Positions 35,285 through 44,355 of a DNA stretch of 55,325 bases are shown here, one piece after another. The stretch is from an uncultured Granulosicoccaceae bacterium (lineage in GTDB: Bacteria > Pseudomonadota > Gammaproteobacteria > Granulosicoccales > Granulosicoccaceae), in contig CALHNS010000021.1 in assembly GCA_938035125.1 (NCBI GenBank), positions 1-55,325 on the forward strand. Direction: 5' to 3'. The translations under genes were made by a program, and so were the position numbers. Under the pieces are notes generated by a model. That model was not told the DNA's origin. It ran no database searches and saw only the letters and a program-made list of their open reading frames with translations. Positions within the stretch are counted from its first letter, which is position 1, and each line of letters starts with the position of its first letter.

Positions 35285-36481
35285 TCACGTTCGTTCAAGT
35301 ATCAGCGCAACGCCTTGCCCTACGCCAACACACATGGTGCACAGCGCGTAACAGCCCCCCGTGCGTTGCAGCTGGTAGGCGGCTGTCATCACAAGGCGTG
35401 CACCCGACATGCCCAATGGGTGGCCTAGAGCAATGGCGCCGCCATTTGGGTTTACGTGCGCCGCATCATCGGGCACACCTAACGCTCGAAGCGTAGCTAA
35501 TGCTTGGGCAGCGAACGCTTCATTTAATTCAATCACATCCATCTGTTCAATGCTAAGGCCACAGCGCTTTAACAATTTTTTGGTGGCTGGGACGGGGCCG
35601 ATACCCATAACGCGAGGCTCAACCCCTGCTGCACACATGCCGACCACGCGAGCAATGGGCTGGTGTTGTTTGGCAATGGTTTCATTCACGAGCAGCAATG
35701 CCGCCGCACCGTCATTGATTCCAGATGCGTTACCGGCGGTAACGGTGTTATCAGCACCATTGATGGCTTTTAATGTGTTTAATTTTTCTAATGTTGTGGA
35801 AGGACGCGGGTGCTCATCTTCGTTGAACACAACGGCATCACCTTTACGTTGAGGAATTTCCACACGCATCAGTTCATCTTGAAAATACCCTGCCTCTTGT
35901 GCGGTTATGTAACGTTGTTGCGATCTCATTGCGAACGCATCTTGATCGGCGCGGTTGATATCAAAATCGTTGGCCACGTTATCGGCGGTTTGCGGCATGG
36001 AATCGGTGCCGTATTGTTCATGCAGGCGGTTGTTGATGAATCGCCAGCCCAGCGTGGTGTCGTAAATTGCGTTCGCTCGACTGAACGCATTGCTTGCTTT
36101 GGGCATGACGAACGGGGCTCTGCTCATATTCTCAACACCACCTGCGACAGCTTGTGTGAAATCACCAGCTTTAATGCCGCGAGAGGCAAGGCCAACCGCA
36201 TCCATTCCCGAGGCGCACAAACGGTTTATTGTTGTGCCCGGAACATCGATGGGTAGCCCGGCGAGTAATGCTGCCATGCGCGCCACATTGCGATTGTCTT
36301 CCCCTGCTTGATTGGCATCGCCCAAAATAACGTCATCGAGGGTGGCCCAATCAATGGTTGGGTTGCGTTTTATCAGTTCGGCAATCGGAAGCGCTGCCAG
36401 TTCATCGGTGCGCACGGTAGACAACGCGCCGCCGTAACGTGCGATGGGTGTTCGAACACCGTCAAGAATATAGGCTTCCAA
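35285..36481 (-). CDS. paaJ: 3-Oxoadipyl-CoA / 3-oxo-5,6-dehydrosuberyl-CoA thiolase
   Basis: The 398-residue thiolase cuts 3-oxoadipyl-CoA into succinyl-CoA and acetyl-CoA and also serves the phenylacetate path. Catalytic parts are visible: Cys in RLCASGMDAVGLA (about 90), His in GGAIALGHPLGMSGARL and the second Cys in CTMCVGVGQG near the end. The start is a TTG at 36481 with AGGAGG six bases ahead, a strong site that settles the start. Placed between paaZ and paaA, it is likely shared with the box route, which has no thiolase of its own here. Confidence 0.92.
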   Translation of the reverse strand: MEAYILDGVRTPIARYGGALSTVRTDELAALPIAELIKRNPTIDWATLDDVILGDANQAGEDNRNVARMAALLAGLPIDVPGTTINRLCASGMDAVGLASRGIKAGDFTQAVAGGVENMSRAPFVMPKASNAFSRANAIYDTTLGWRFINNRLHEQYGTDSMPQTADNVANDFDINRADQDAFAMRSQQRYITAQEAGYFQDELMRVEIPQRKGDAVVFNEDEHPRPSTTLEKLNTLKAINGADNTVTAGNASGINDGAAALLLVNETIAKQHQPIARVVGMCAAGVEPRVMGIGPVPATKKLLKRCGLSIEQMDVIELNEAFAAQALATLRALGVPDDAAHVNPNGGAIALGHPLGMSGARLVMTAAYQLQRTGGCYALCTMCVGVGQGVALILERT

Positions 36482-36569
36482 CGTACTCCTCCTAATACTA
36501 CGGCCGGTTTAATGGGCTATCGACCTGGTCAGGTTACACTGTATGGCGATGCCAATGGTTGCCCCATTA

Positions 36570-38600
36570 CTAGTAGGCGTTCATAGTCAATAAATCGTAC
36601 TGGGCTACCAATTCATCATTTTGGTTACTTAAAGATACATCCCAACGCACTTCACCGTATTCGTCGTTGCGCGGTGTTTTTTGTTTAACCGTAAGTTTTA
36701 CCTGAATGCTGTCACCGGCTTCAACCGGTTTCATAAACCGAAGAGTATCAAGCCCTGTGTTAGCAAGCACGGGCCCTTCATCGGGCTGCACGAATAAACC
36801 AGCAGCAAAACTTAACAGTAGGTAGCCGTGCGCCACTCGCCCAGGAAAGAACGGGTTTCTTTTCGCTGCGGCATCATCCATATGGGCATAAAACGTATCG
36901 CCTGTGAAGTGTGCAAATTTTTCAATGTCTTCTAAAGAAATTTGTCGTTGCTCGGTATGTAACGTATCCCCTAGTTCAAGCTCATGAAAGGTGCGTGTAA
37001 ACGGGTGCTCAGCGCGTTGATTTTGGGTGGAACCTGGCATCCAACGCTGGGAGATTTTACTTAATATATCGGGGCTGCCTTGAATGGCGGTGCGCTGCAT
37101 GTAGTGCATGACACCGCGCACACCACCCATCTCTTCTCCGCCGCCTGCCCGGCCCGGGCCGCCGTGCACCATGTGCGGTAATGGTGAACCGTGCCCCGTG
37201 CTCTCCTTCATTGAATCGCGGTTGTTAAAGTATAGCCTTCCGTGAAAGGCACCCGAACCCAGAGCAATCTGGCGAGCCACATCACCATCGTGAGTAAACA
37301 CAGACGCAACCAAGCTGCCCTGGCCTCGATTTAATAAGGCTACAGCGTGTTCTACAGTGCGATAAGGCATGATCGTTGAGACAGGGCCAAACGCTTCGAT
37401 GTCGTGCACGCTAACGGCTGTATCCGGTGAATTGCAGTGAAATAACATGGGTGGTAAGAATGCACCCTTGTTAGCATCAGCCCCTACAACGTTAAAATTA
37501 TCTGGGTCTCCGAAAACTCGTTCAGCATCTGCACCCAGTAACTTAGCCTTTTCAAGCACATCGCGTTTGTGCTCGTTTGATACCAGCGCGCCCATGGTAG
37601 TGCTTGAGTTTTTAGGATCACCAATGACAGTTTTAGCCAGATGATTGCTAAGTGCTTCAATCAGTGATTCAACTTGCGATTCTGGTGCAAAAATGCGCCG
37701 GATTGCGGTACATTTTTGCCCAGCTTTTGTGGTCATTTCTTGGGTTACTTCTTTTACTAACACATCAAATTCTGGTGTGCCAGAAGTGGCATCTGGCCCA
37801 AGCATCGATGCGTTCAAACTGTCTTGCTCTGCGATAAAACGAATGGAGTTGTCTACAATAGGCTGCGCTGAGCGAAGGGATGTTGCTGTGTGGGCTGAGC
37901 CTGTAAAACTGATCACATCTTGCGAGTTCAATTCATTGAGTAAATTACCCACGCCACCACAGATAAGTTGCAGGGCACCATTAGGCAGTAAGCCACTGTT
38001 GATAAGTATTTGAACGCAAAGTTCTGTAACGTAACACGTAGAGGTAGCAGGTTTTACAATGGCTGGAACACCGGCTAGTAGCGTTGGTGCCAGCTTTTCC
38101 AGCATTCCCCATACAGGAAAATTAAACGCATTGATATGAATCGCAACACCTTGCAACGAGGTGCATATGTGTTGCCCTTGAAAGGTACCGGTTCTGGATA
38201 ATTGCTCCATTTCGCCATCGATATAGACGTGTGAATCTGGCATTTCACGCCGACCTTTTGAGGCATACACAAACAAAGTGCCGATGCCTCCATCGATGTC
38301 AATTAAATGATCTTTTTGCGTAGCGCCTGTGTTAAACGAGAGGTCATACAAAGCTTGTTTGTGCTCATTTAGGTGGGTTGCCAGCTTCTTGATTAATTTT
38401 GCTCGATCGTGAAAGCTCATGGCTCGAAGCGCAGGCCCACCAACGCTGCGCGCGTAGTCCAGCATGCCTGCGGTGTCTAAATGGCTGCTGCCCGCATGGG
38501 CGATAACATCGCCAGTTACCGCAGATTGGATGCTGGAAGCGGTGTTGTCTGGTGATACCCACAGGCCCTCAGCAAAGCTATTTATGGATTGTGTGCTCAA
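36570..38600 (-). CDS. paaZ: PaaZ, oxepin-CoA hydrolase / semialdehyde dehydrogenase
   Basis: The 676-residue bifunctional enzyme opens the oxepin-CoA ring and oxidises the resulting aldehyde. The N-terminal aldehyde dehydrogenase domain (about 1-520) shows the likely general base Glu in [11 protein letters not shown] and the nucleophile Cys in [11 protein letters not shown]. The C-terminal MaoC-type hydratase (about 535-676) has [12 protein letters not shown] with the Asp and His of the hydratase site, and [12 protein letters not shown]. Both halves look intact. It is the first gene of the paaZ-J-ABCDE operon and divergent from paaK. Confidence 0.94.
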   Translation of the reverse strand: MSTQSINSFAEGLWVSPDNTASSIQSAVTGDVIAHAGSSHLDTAGMLDYARSVGGPALRAMSFHDRAKLIKKLATHLNEHKQALYDLSFNTGATQKDHLIDIDGGIGTLFVYASKGRREMPDSHVYIDGEMEQLSRTGTFQGQHICTSLQGVAIHINAFNFPVWGMLEKLAPTLLAGVPAIVKPATSTCYVTELCVQILINSGLLPNGALQLICGGVGNLLNELNSQDVISFTGSAHTATSLRSAQPIVDNSIRFIAEQDSLNASMLGPDATSGTPEFDVLVKEVTQEMTTKAGQKCTAIRRIFAPESQVESLIEALSNHLAKTVIGDPKNSSTTMGALVSNEHKRDVLEKAKLLGADAERVFGDPDNFNVVGADANKGAFLPPMLFHCNSPDTAVSVHDIEAFGPVSTIMPYRTVEHAVALLNRGQGSLVASVFTHDGDVARQIALGSGAFHGRLYFNNRDSMKESTGHGSPLPHMVHGGPGRAGGGEEMGGVRGVMHYMQRTAIQGSPDILSKISQRWMPGSTQNQRAEHPFTRTFHELELGDTLHTEQRQISLEDIEKFAHFTGDTFYAHMDDAAAKRNPFFPGRVAHGYLLLSFAAGLFVQPDEGPVLANTGLDTLRFMKPVEAGDSIQVKLTVKQKTPRNDEYGEVRWDVSLSNQNDELVAQYDLLTMNAY

Positions 38601-38623
38601 GGCGATTCCCTCATGAGGCGTTT

Positions 38624-38643
38624 TTTTGCAAAACGGATTTTGC
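38624..38643. promoter_or_regulatory. Overlapping palindromes between paaZ and paaK
   Basis: TTTTGCAAAA (38624-38633) is a perfect palindrome, and GCAAAA-CGGA-TTTTGC (38628-38643) is a second inverted repeat sharing half of the first. They lie in the 119-base divergent spacer, about 25 bases from the paaZ start. No paaX- or paaR-like gene is in the window, so the binding protein may be encoded elsewhere or be BoxR. Confidence 0.45.
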
Positions 38644-38719
38644 GATAGTATGGCATTGACCGACAGCGGTGGTTAGTGAAACACTAGCAAAGACAATTTA
38701 TATAGGTGACTTCTTGCAC

Positions 38720-40027
38720 ATGAAAAACCTTGCCCCTGAACGCAGCGATTTAGACCCAATAGAAATCGCATCCATAGATGAAATTCGATCGTTGCAACTG
38801 AGTCGAATGAAATGGTCGTTAGCGCATGCGTATGACAATGTGCCTATGTACAAACAACGTTTTGATCAGGCGGGTGTGCACCCTGAGGAATTAAAAACGC
38901 TATCAGATTTAGCCAATTTTCCTTTCACGGTAAAGAGCGATTTGCGTGATAACTACCCATTTAAACTCTTTGCGGTTCCGCAAAATCAAATTGTACGCAT
39001 TCATGCATCTTCAGGCACCACCGGTAAACCAACGGTTGTGGGTTATACGAAGAATGACATCTCTATGTGGGCCGATATGGTGGCGCGAAGCTTAAGGGCA
39101 AGCGGTACACGTTCTGGCGACATGGTGCACGTAGCTTATGGCTATGGTCTGTTCACTGGAGGCTTGGGTGCACACTACGGTGCAGAGCGTTTAGGGTGCA
39201 CGGTTGTGCCCGTGTCAGGGGGTATGACAGAACGACAAGTGACATTAATCGATGATTTTAAGCCAACCACCATCATGGTCACCCCTTCTTATATGCTGAA
39301 TATATTAGAGCAGTTTCAACAAGCAGGAATTGACCCTCGTGATAGCTCACTTCAAGTGGGTGTGTTTGGCGCAGAACCTTGGACAGATTCATTACGTCGT
39401 GAAGTGGAAGAATCGTTTGATATGCACGCGGTGGATATTTACGGTTTGTCAGAAATCATGGGCCCAGGGGTTGCGAACGAGTGTGTTGAGACTAAAGACG
39501 GATTGCATCTTTGGGAAGATCACTTTTACCCAGAAATTATTGACCCGGTAAGTGGAGATGTAAAACCTGAAGGTGAAATGGGTGAACTTGTGTTAACCAC
39601 GTTAAGTAAAGAAGGTTTACCGATGTTGCGATACCGCACCGGTGACTTAACTCGATTATTACCCGGCACGGCGCGTTCCATGCGACGTTTAGAGAAAATC
39701 ACTGGGCGATCAGATGACATGATCATTTTAAGGGGGGTGAATTTATTTCCTACACAAATTGAAGAACACGTGCTGGCCACACCCGACTTAGCGCCGTATT
39801 TTCAAATTGAATTATCGCGCGAGGGCCGGATGGATTCGATGACCGTGCTGGTTGAAACGAGCAATCCATCAGCTTCTCAAGATGAACGAGATGCCGTGGG
39901 CAACACGCTGCAAAACACCATTAAAAATACCATCGGTGTTAGTGCCAATATAAAGGTGGGAAGCTCTGGCAGTGTTGAGCGTTCTCAAGGTAAGGCGCGG
40001 CGGGTTGTTGATTTACGTGTTGATTGA
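38720..40027 (+). CDS. paaK: PaaK, phenylacetate-CoA ligase
   Basis: The 435-residue AMP-forming ligase makes phenylacetyl-CoA. The nucleotide loop reads HASSGTTGKPTVVGYTKND (about 93-111), and YGLSEIMGPGVANEC and YRTGDLTRLLPG follow, with the C-terminal domain from ITGRSDDMIILRGVN. The ATG at 38720 (MKNLAPERSD) has AGGTG upstream and matches family starts; an in-frame upstream start at 38669 is less likely. Divergent from paaZ; convergent with pobA. Confidence 0.94.
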   Translation: MKNLAPERSDLDPIEIASIDEIRSLQLSRMKWSLAHAYDNVPMYKQRFDQAGVHPEELKTLSDLANFPFTVKSDLRDNYPFKLFAVPQNQIVRIHASSGTTGKPTVVGYTKNDISMWADMVARSLRASGTRSGDMVHVAYGYGLFTGGLGAHYGAERLGCTVVPVSGGMTERQVTLIDDFKPTTIMVTPSYMLNILEQFQQAGIDPRDSSLQVGVFGAEPWTDSLRREVEESFDMHAVDIYGLSEIMGPGVANECVETKDGLHLWEDHFYPEIIDPVSGDVKPEGEMGELVLTTLSKEGLPMLRYRTGDLTRLLPGTARSMRRLEKITGRSDDMIILRGVNLFPTQIEEHVLATPDLAPYFQIELSREGRMDSMTVLVETSNPSASQDERDAVGNTLQNTIKNTIGVSANIKVGSSGSVERSQGKARRVVDLRVD

Positions 40028-40112
40028 CGCGATAGTAACGTAAAAGTAATTTCTCGTATCTGCGATGTTATGTGTGAAGCGTTTTATAAGACGAATAATG
40101 GGGCAAACTGTT

Positions 40113-41282
40113 CTAATACGGTAGGCCGACGTAGTTTGTCGCTAAAGCAGCTTGTGCTGCATCATTTTGTTTTAAAAAGTCGAATTCAGCTTGTTGCAGT
40201 TTCCGTTCAAACAGGCTTTGCTCAGGAAACCGATGCAGCATAGACGTCATCCACCAACTAAATCGTTGCACTTTCCAAACTCGTTTTAACGCTGTTTGAG
40301 AATAACGCTCTAATAAGGTTGATTCGTTTTCTTGGTAACGGTGTTTTAAGGCGGTGAATAAATAATGTACATCTGATGCTGCGGTGTTTAATCCTTTTGC
40401 ACCGGTGGGCGGAACAATATGGGCGGCATCACCACACAAGTACAAGTTACCCCACTGCATGGGTTCGCAAACAAACGAGCGTAAAGGCGCAATGGACATT
40501 TCTATAGAAGGGCCGGTTTCTAATTTGGCTGCATATTCTTCGGGTATTCTGCCTCTCAGTTCGTTCCAAAATGAATCATCGCTCCAATTATCAACGCTAT
40601 CTTTACTGTCGCATTGAATGTAGTAGCGGGTTAATTTGGGGTTCCGCATAGAGCATAAAGCAAACCCTCTATCGGACATGCTATAAATCAATTCAGAGTG
40701 AACCGGTGTGGTTTCAGACATAACGCCTAGCCACCCAAAGGGGTACTCTTTTATAAATTCATTGCGTTTATCTTGCGGAATATGTTGGCGGCTGACTCCA
40801 TGATACCCATCGCATCCTGCGATGTAATCGCAGTCTATGTGCACAGTATGTCCATCAACGGTGCAATCGATGCTGGGAGAATCTGTGGTGATGTCATTAA
40901 GGGTAACGTTTTCTACGTTAAACAGTGTTTTCGCGTGGGCAGCTTCGCGCGCATCGTACAAATCGCGCGTTAATTCTGTTTGACCATAAACCGTTACGTG
41001 CTGTTGTATGTGTTTATTAAAATCGAGCTCTAGGTAATCGTCGTTACTTGAAATCATCACGCCCTCATGGGTTAATGATTCTTTTTTTAACCGTGTTGCC
41101 ACCCCAGCTTGATCAAGTAAGTCCACCAGCCCACGCTCTAAAACACCGGCACGAATTCGGGTAAGCACGTACTCGCGAGTTTTACGCTCCAAAACAACAG
41201 CGTTTATGCCTGCCTTATGCAGTAACTGCCCCAGTAAAAGTCCAGACGGGCCACCGCCAATAATGGCTACTTGCACTCTCAT
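40113..41282 (-). CDS. pobA: PobA, 4-hydroxybenzoate 3-monooxygenase
   Basis: The 389-residue flavoprotein hydroxylates 4-hydroxybenzoate to protocatechuate with NADPH and O2. It shows the FAD dinucleotide motif IIGGGPSGLLLG at the start, ERKTREYVLTRIRAG, the DG motif AGCDGYHGVSRQ (about 156) and the GD motif LCGDAAHIVPPTGAKGLN (about 283-300). Length matches the family. It overlaps its GntR regulator gene by 4 bases; both are divergent from ligAB, which cleave its product. The first enzyme of this branch. Confidence 0.94.
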   Translation of the reverse strand: MRVQVAIIGGGPSGLLLGQLLHKAGINAVVLERKTREYVLTRIRAGVLERGLVDLLDQAGVATRLKKESLTHEGVMISSNDDYLELDFNKHIQQHVTVYGQTELTRDLYDAREAAHAKTLFNVENVTLNDITTDSPSIDCTVDGHTVHIDCDYIAGCDGYHGVSRQHIPQDKRNEFIKEYPFGWLGVMSETTPVHSELIYSMSDRGFALCSMRNPKLTRYYIQCDSKDSVDNWSDDSFWNELRGRIPEEYAAKLETGPSIEMSIAPLRSFVCEPMQWGNLYLCGDAAHIVPPTGAKGLNTAASDVHYLFTALKHRYQENESTLLERYSQTALKRVWKVQRFSWWMTSMLHRFPEQSLFERKLQQAEFDFLKQNDAAQAALATNYVGLPY

Positions 41283-42022
41283 GTATTCAGTTCTGCAGTT
41301 ATAAGTGCGAGTTGCGGTACGCGTCGAATGTTTCCAACGTGTTCTTGATAAGCCACTTCGATGTTGGCCTTTCCAAGCTGTGCGTGTTCACGCGCCAAAG
41401 CATCAGCTCGTGCGCCCTCACCCCGCTCAATCGCTTGCACTAACCCATGATGGTGTTGTTGACCCACAATGAGAGACGTTTTAAAGCGGCTGCGATCATC
41501 CTTGCTTGAAGAAAATGCACTAGGAGCTGCAAACGGCAATAGGCTTGCTCGCTCTATTTCATTTTTTAATAAATCGTTGCCCGCTAATTCTGCCAATTGT
41601 TGGTGGAACACGTCATTGAGTTCTGCGTATCCGTCGATGGCATCGTTATGGATTACGGCATCAATTTTCACTAATACTTCTTTTATGCTCGTTAGATCTT
41701 GCTGTTGCGTTGGTTTCTCAGCCGCCATTCGAGCAGCCGTTCCTTCAATCACCCCGCGCAATTCAATAGCCACATAGGCATCTTCGATGGAAAAGCTGCG
41801 CACGGTGTAGCCTGCTCCAGCGCGTTCCACTAAGCCCTCTTGTTCTAGCTTTAAAAGAGCCGATCGCAAGGGCGTGCGAGACACGTTTAATGATTGCGCC
41901 AAAGGCACTTCTCGTAATTTACTGCCAGCAGGCCAATGCCCAGCAATGATTAAACTGCGCAGCTCACGCAGCCCGCGCTCGGTTTGCGAGCTGTTGTTCT
42001 TGTTGTTGGCTTTACTAGGCAT
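41279..42022 (-). CDS. GntR family regulator, FCD subfamily, of the pobA-lig branch
   Basis: The 247-residue protein has a winged helix (about 15-80; LREVPLAQSLNVSRTPLRSAL, LEQEGLVERAGAGYTVR) followed by an all-helical FCD domain (about 90-220; YVAIELRGVIEGTAARMAAE, GYAELNDVFHQQLAELAGND) that binds carboxylic acids, often with a metal. The gene is cotranscribed with pobA and divergent from ligAB. Two GTATAC-centred palindromes bracket the spacer, one covering its own ATG, which points to autoregulation. The inducer is probably 4-hydroxybenzoate, protocatechuate or a ring-cleavage product. Confidence 0.9.
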   Translation of the reverse strand: MPSKANNKNNSSQTERGLRELRSLIIAGHWPAGSKLREVPLAQSLNVSRTPLRSALLKLEQEGLVERAGAGYTVRSFSIEDAYVAIELRGVIEGTAARMAAEKPTQQQDLTSIKEVLVKIDAVIHNDAIDGYAELNDVFHQQLAELAGNDLLKNEIERASLLPFAAPSAFSSSKDDRSRFKTSLIVGQQHHHGLVQAIERGEGARADALAREHAQLGKANIEVAYQEHVGNIRRVPQLALITAELNT

Positions 42023-42092
42023 GTATACATAGGTTGCTGATTTTGGCTCAAAATAGCAGATATATTGCTTCGTAACAATATTATGTATACAA
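42021..42092. promoter_or_regulatory. Paired GTATAC palindromes, candidate FCD-GntR operators
   Basis: ATGTATACAT (42021-42030) overlaps the regulator start codon, and ATGTATACAA (42083-42092) lies about 25 bases before ligA. They are 62 bases apart, near six helical turns, so a dimer on each could loop the spacer. FCD/GntR proteins commonly bind such T-G-T-A-T-A-C-A palindromes. Assigned from position and pattern. Confidence 0.55.
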
Positions 42093-42116
42093 TTTGGCGT
42101 TACTTCATCGCCTTCA

Positions 42117-42563
42117 ATGGGTGCCGAAATACCAATGGAAAAAGACTACGACGATATTCCCGGCACTTACGTGTTTGATACCAAACGTTGCAAGGACGGT
42201 TTTCATCTCAACAAATTTTGTAAAACATTGGACGATGCCGCCAATAGAGCCTTGTTTAAGGCCGATCCAAGCGCCTACCTTGATCAGTTTCCGATGACAA
42301 CCGAACAGCGCGCCATGATTGAACAGCGAGATTGGCTTGGCATGTTGCAGGTGGGAGGAAATATTTATTACACCTTCAAGCTCGCTATTTTTGACGGTTT
42401 AACCATGCAACATGTTGGCGGATTAATGAGCGATATGACTGTCGACGATTTTCGAGCAATGATGCTTGATGGTGGTAGAAAGCTTGAGGGTAATCAAAGC
42501 AAAAAGCAGAACCAAGAACGAAAACCAGAACAGAGCGAAATACATAACCCGAGTGAACGTTAA
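42117..42563 (+). CDS. ligA: LigA, alpha subunit of protocatechuate 4,5-dioxygenase
   Basis: The 148-residue protein is the small helical subunit that caps the active site of LigB. Family features are DYDDIPGTYVFDTKRCKDGFHLNKFC-like sequence in the first third (YDDIPGTYVFD, FHLNKFCKTL) and TEQRAMIEQRDWLGMLQVGGNIYYTFKL-type core (QRDWLGMLQVGGNIYY). A charged Lys/Glu/Gln tail follows. ATG at 42117 or an in-frame ATG at 42135 could be the start. Four bases from ligB. Confidence 0.92.
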   Translation: MGAEIPMEKDYDDIPGTYVFDTKRCKDGFHLNKFCKTLDDAANRALFKADPSAYLDQFPMTTEQRAMIEQRDWLGMLQVGGNIYYTFKLAIFDGLTMQHVGGLMSDMTVDDFRAMMLDGGRKLEGNQSKKQNQERKPEQSEIHNPSER

Positions 42564-42566
42564 GGC

Positions 42567-43406
42567 ATGGCTAAAATTGTTGCAGGTGTGGGCTGTTCGC
42601 ATATTCCATCCATTGGAGCTGCAGCCGATAAAGGCATGGAGCAAGACCCCTATTACAAACCGCTGTTCGATGGGTATGCGCCTGCTCGCGAATGGATTAA
42701 GAAAGTCGCCCCAGATGTGGTCATTCTGATTTACAACGACCATGCGTCGGCCTTCTCAGTTGAGCTAATCAATACCTTTGTTTTAGGCGTGGGCGATCGT
42801 TACAAACCGCACGATGAGGGTTACGGCCCACGACAAGTGCCCGATGCTATTGGTCATGCTGATTTATCGGCTCATATACTAGAGAGCTTAATTCTCGATG
42901 AGTTCGATATGGCTTTAGCGAATGAGATGACGGTTGATCATGGCTTAACGGTGCCATTAACGGTGATGTTTGATAAGCCGGATGCCTGGCCGTGTAAAAT
43001 TATTCCTTTGTGTGTAAACGTTATAAAGTACCCTCAGCCGACGGGCAATCGCTGTTTTAATTTAGGCAAAGCGCTTCGTAAAGCGGTTGAATCGTATCCA
43101 GAAGATTTACGCGTGGCTGTGTTTGGCACCGGTGGTATGGGGCATCAGTTACAGGGAGAACGAGCTGGGTTACTCAATCAAGAATTTGACCAACACTTTC
43201 TTGATCATCTAAAAGATGCCCCAGAAGAACTCACCAAACTAAGCCATGTTGATTACATGCGTGATGCAGGTTCTGAAGGTATTGAATTAATTATGTGGTT
43301 AATGATGCGAGGTGCGTTGAAAGCCCCATCAGAGGCTTACCGTTTTTATCATGTGCCCATGTCAAATACAGCTGCAGGGCTTGTGTGTTACGAGGAAACA
43401 GAATAA
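42567..43406 (+). CDS. ligB: LigB, catalytic subunit of protocatechuate 4,5-dioxygenase
   Basis: The 279-residue non-haem Fe(II) extradiol dioxygenase cleaves protocatechuate between C4 and C5. Iron ligands are visible as His in GCSHIPSIGAA (about 12), His in IYNDHASAF (about 61) and Glu in DAGSEGIELIMW (about 235); the catalytic His sits in GTGGMGHQLQGERAG (about 195). Its product is 4-carboxy-2-hydroxymuconate-6-semialdehyde. The stop overlaps the next ATG (TAATG), the remnant of ligC. Confidence 0.94.
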   Translation: MAKIVAGVGCSHIPSIGAAADKGMEQDPYYKPLFDGYAPAREWIKKVAPDVVILIYNDHASAFSVELINTFVLGVGDRYKPHDEGYGPRQVPDAIGHADLSAHILESLILDEFDMALANEMTVDHGLTVPLTVMFDKPDAWPCKIIPLCVNVIKYPQPTGNRCFNLGKALRKAVESYPEDLRVAVFGTGGMGHQLQGERAGLLNQEFDQHFLDHLKDAPEELTKLSHVDYMRDAGSEGIELIMWLMMRGALKAPSEAYRFYHVPMSNTAAGLVCYEETE

Positions 43407-43580
43407 TGGTTCGAATCGCCGTAGCCAGTGCCGCTTTCGGTATGAAACACAAACGGCATAGAACTGATCGATCGAGAGTTTATTGAATCTATCAAAGAAA
43501 ACCGTGAACCCAACGGATCTTTCTCAAATGTGTTGCCTGCCATGGCGGTGCTAGACAGACTAGAGAAAGCGTTGTCTTAA
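43406..43580 (+). pseudogene. ligC: ligC remnant, internal deletion
   Basis: This is the head and tail of 4-carboxy-2-hydroxymuconate-6-semialdehyde dehydrogenase. The ATG at 43406 is fused to the ligB stop (TAATG) and reads MVRIAVASAAFGMKHK, the NAD-binding start of the Gfo/Idh/MocA family. At about 43450 it changes frame to NGIELIDREFIESIKENREP and continues to ALS with a stop at 43578-43580, matching the C-terminus of LigC. About 57 of about 315 codons remain and the parts are out of frame, so no enzyme can be made. The missing dehydrogenase step lies between LigB and LigI. Confidence 0.85.
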
Positions 43581-43620
43581 TGCACTTAATTTTAAATTCG
43601 AAACCTTTGAAAATACGCCT

Positions 43621-44313
43621 ATGAAGCACGTACCTGAAGAACTTGGTGTAGTAATTCAACATGTTGAACGCGCCGAACAATCGGTGATTGACGCATTAGC
43701 GCAATGTGGTGTTGCCACTGTGCATGAAGCGCAAGGCCGGAAAGGATTATTGGCTTCTTACATGCGCCCGATTTATTCAGGTAAATCAATAGCGGCATCG
43801 GCGATTACGGTACTTGCACCGCCAATGGACAATTGGATGCTTCATGTAGCGGTTGAACAAATAAAAAAAGGTGATGTGTTAGTACTGGGCACAACTTCAC
43901 CTTCTGATGCGGGTTATTTTGGCGACTTACTAGCAACTTCTGCGAAAGCGCGTGGCTGCCAAGGGCTCATTATTGATGCAGGCGTGCGTGATGTTCAAGA
44001 GCTTACCAATATGGATTTTCCCGTTTGGTCTAAAGCCATTGGCGCACAGGGGTGCATAAAAGAGACGCTAGGTTCGGTTAACGTGACTATCGTTTGTGCA
44101 GGAGCGGTTGTTCGTGCCGGTGATGTCATTGTGGCTGATGATGATGGTGTGTGTGTCGTTCGTCGAGAAGAGGCGAAAATGGTGCTTGAGAAAGCGAAGG
44201 AGCGAATGGCTAACGAAGATTCAAAACGAAAGGAATTTGAAGCGGGCACCCTCGGATTAGATCTGTACGAAATGCGCAAGCGTTTGGCCAGTAAAGGTTT
44301 ACGTTATGAGTAA
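43621..44313 (+). CDS. ligK: LigK, 4-carboxy-4-hydroxy-2-oxoadipate aldolase / oxaloacetate decarboxylase
   Basis: The 230-residue RraA-fold enzyme makes pyruvate and oxaloacetate in the last step of the 4,5-cleavage route. It has [21 protein letters not shown], the substrate-binding [19 protein letters not shown] and the metal-site [10 protein letters not shown] with the catalytic Arg-Asp pair (about 122-124). Length and the C-terminal region ([15 protein letters not shown]) are typical. It starts 40 bases after the ligC remnant. Confidence 0.92.
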   Translation: MKHVPEELGVVIQHVERAEQSVIDALAQCGVATVHEAQGRKGLLASYMRPIYSGKSIAASAITVLAPPMDNWMLHVAVEQIKKGDVLVLGTTSPSDAGYFGDLLATSAKARGCQGLIIDAGVRDVQELTNMDFPVWSKAIGAQGCIKETLGSVNVTIVCAGAVVRAGDVIVADDDGVCVVRREEAKMVLEKAKERMANEDSKRKEFEAGTLGLDLYEMRKRLASKGLRYE

Positions 44314-44355
44314 TCCATATGGTCTTTTACTGCCTCATGAGTTGTAGGCAATGTG

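Noticed and set aside
35409..36256. Two long plus-strand open frames opposite the thiolase gene (147 and 148 codons)
   Set aside because: They are antisense shadows of a well-recognised thiolase with all catalytic motifs; no independent start signals.
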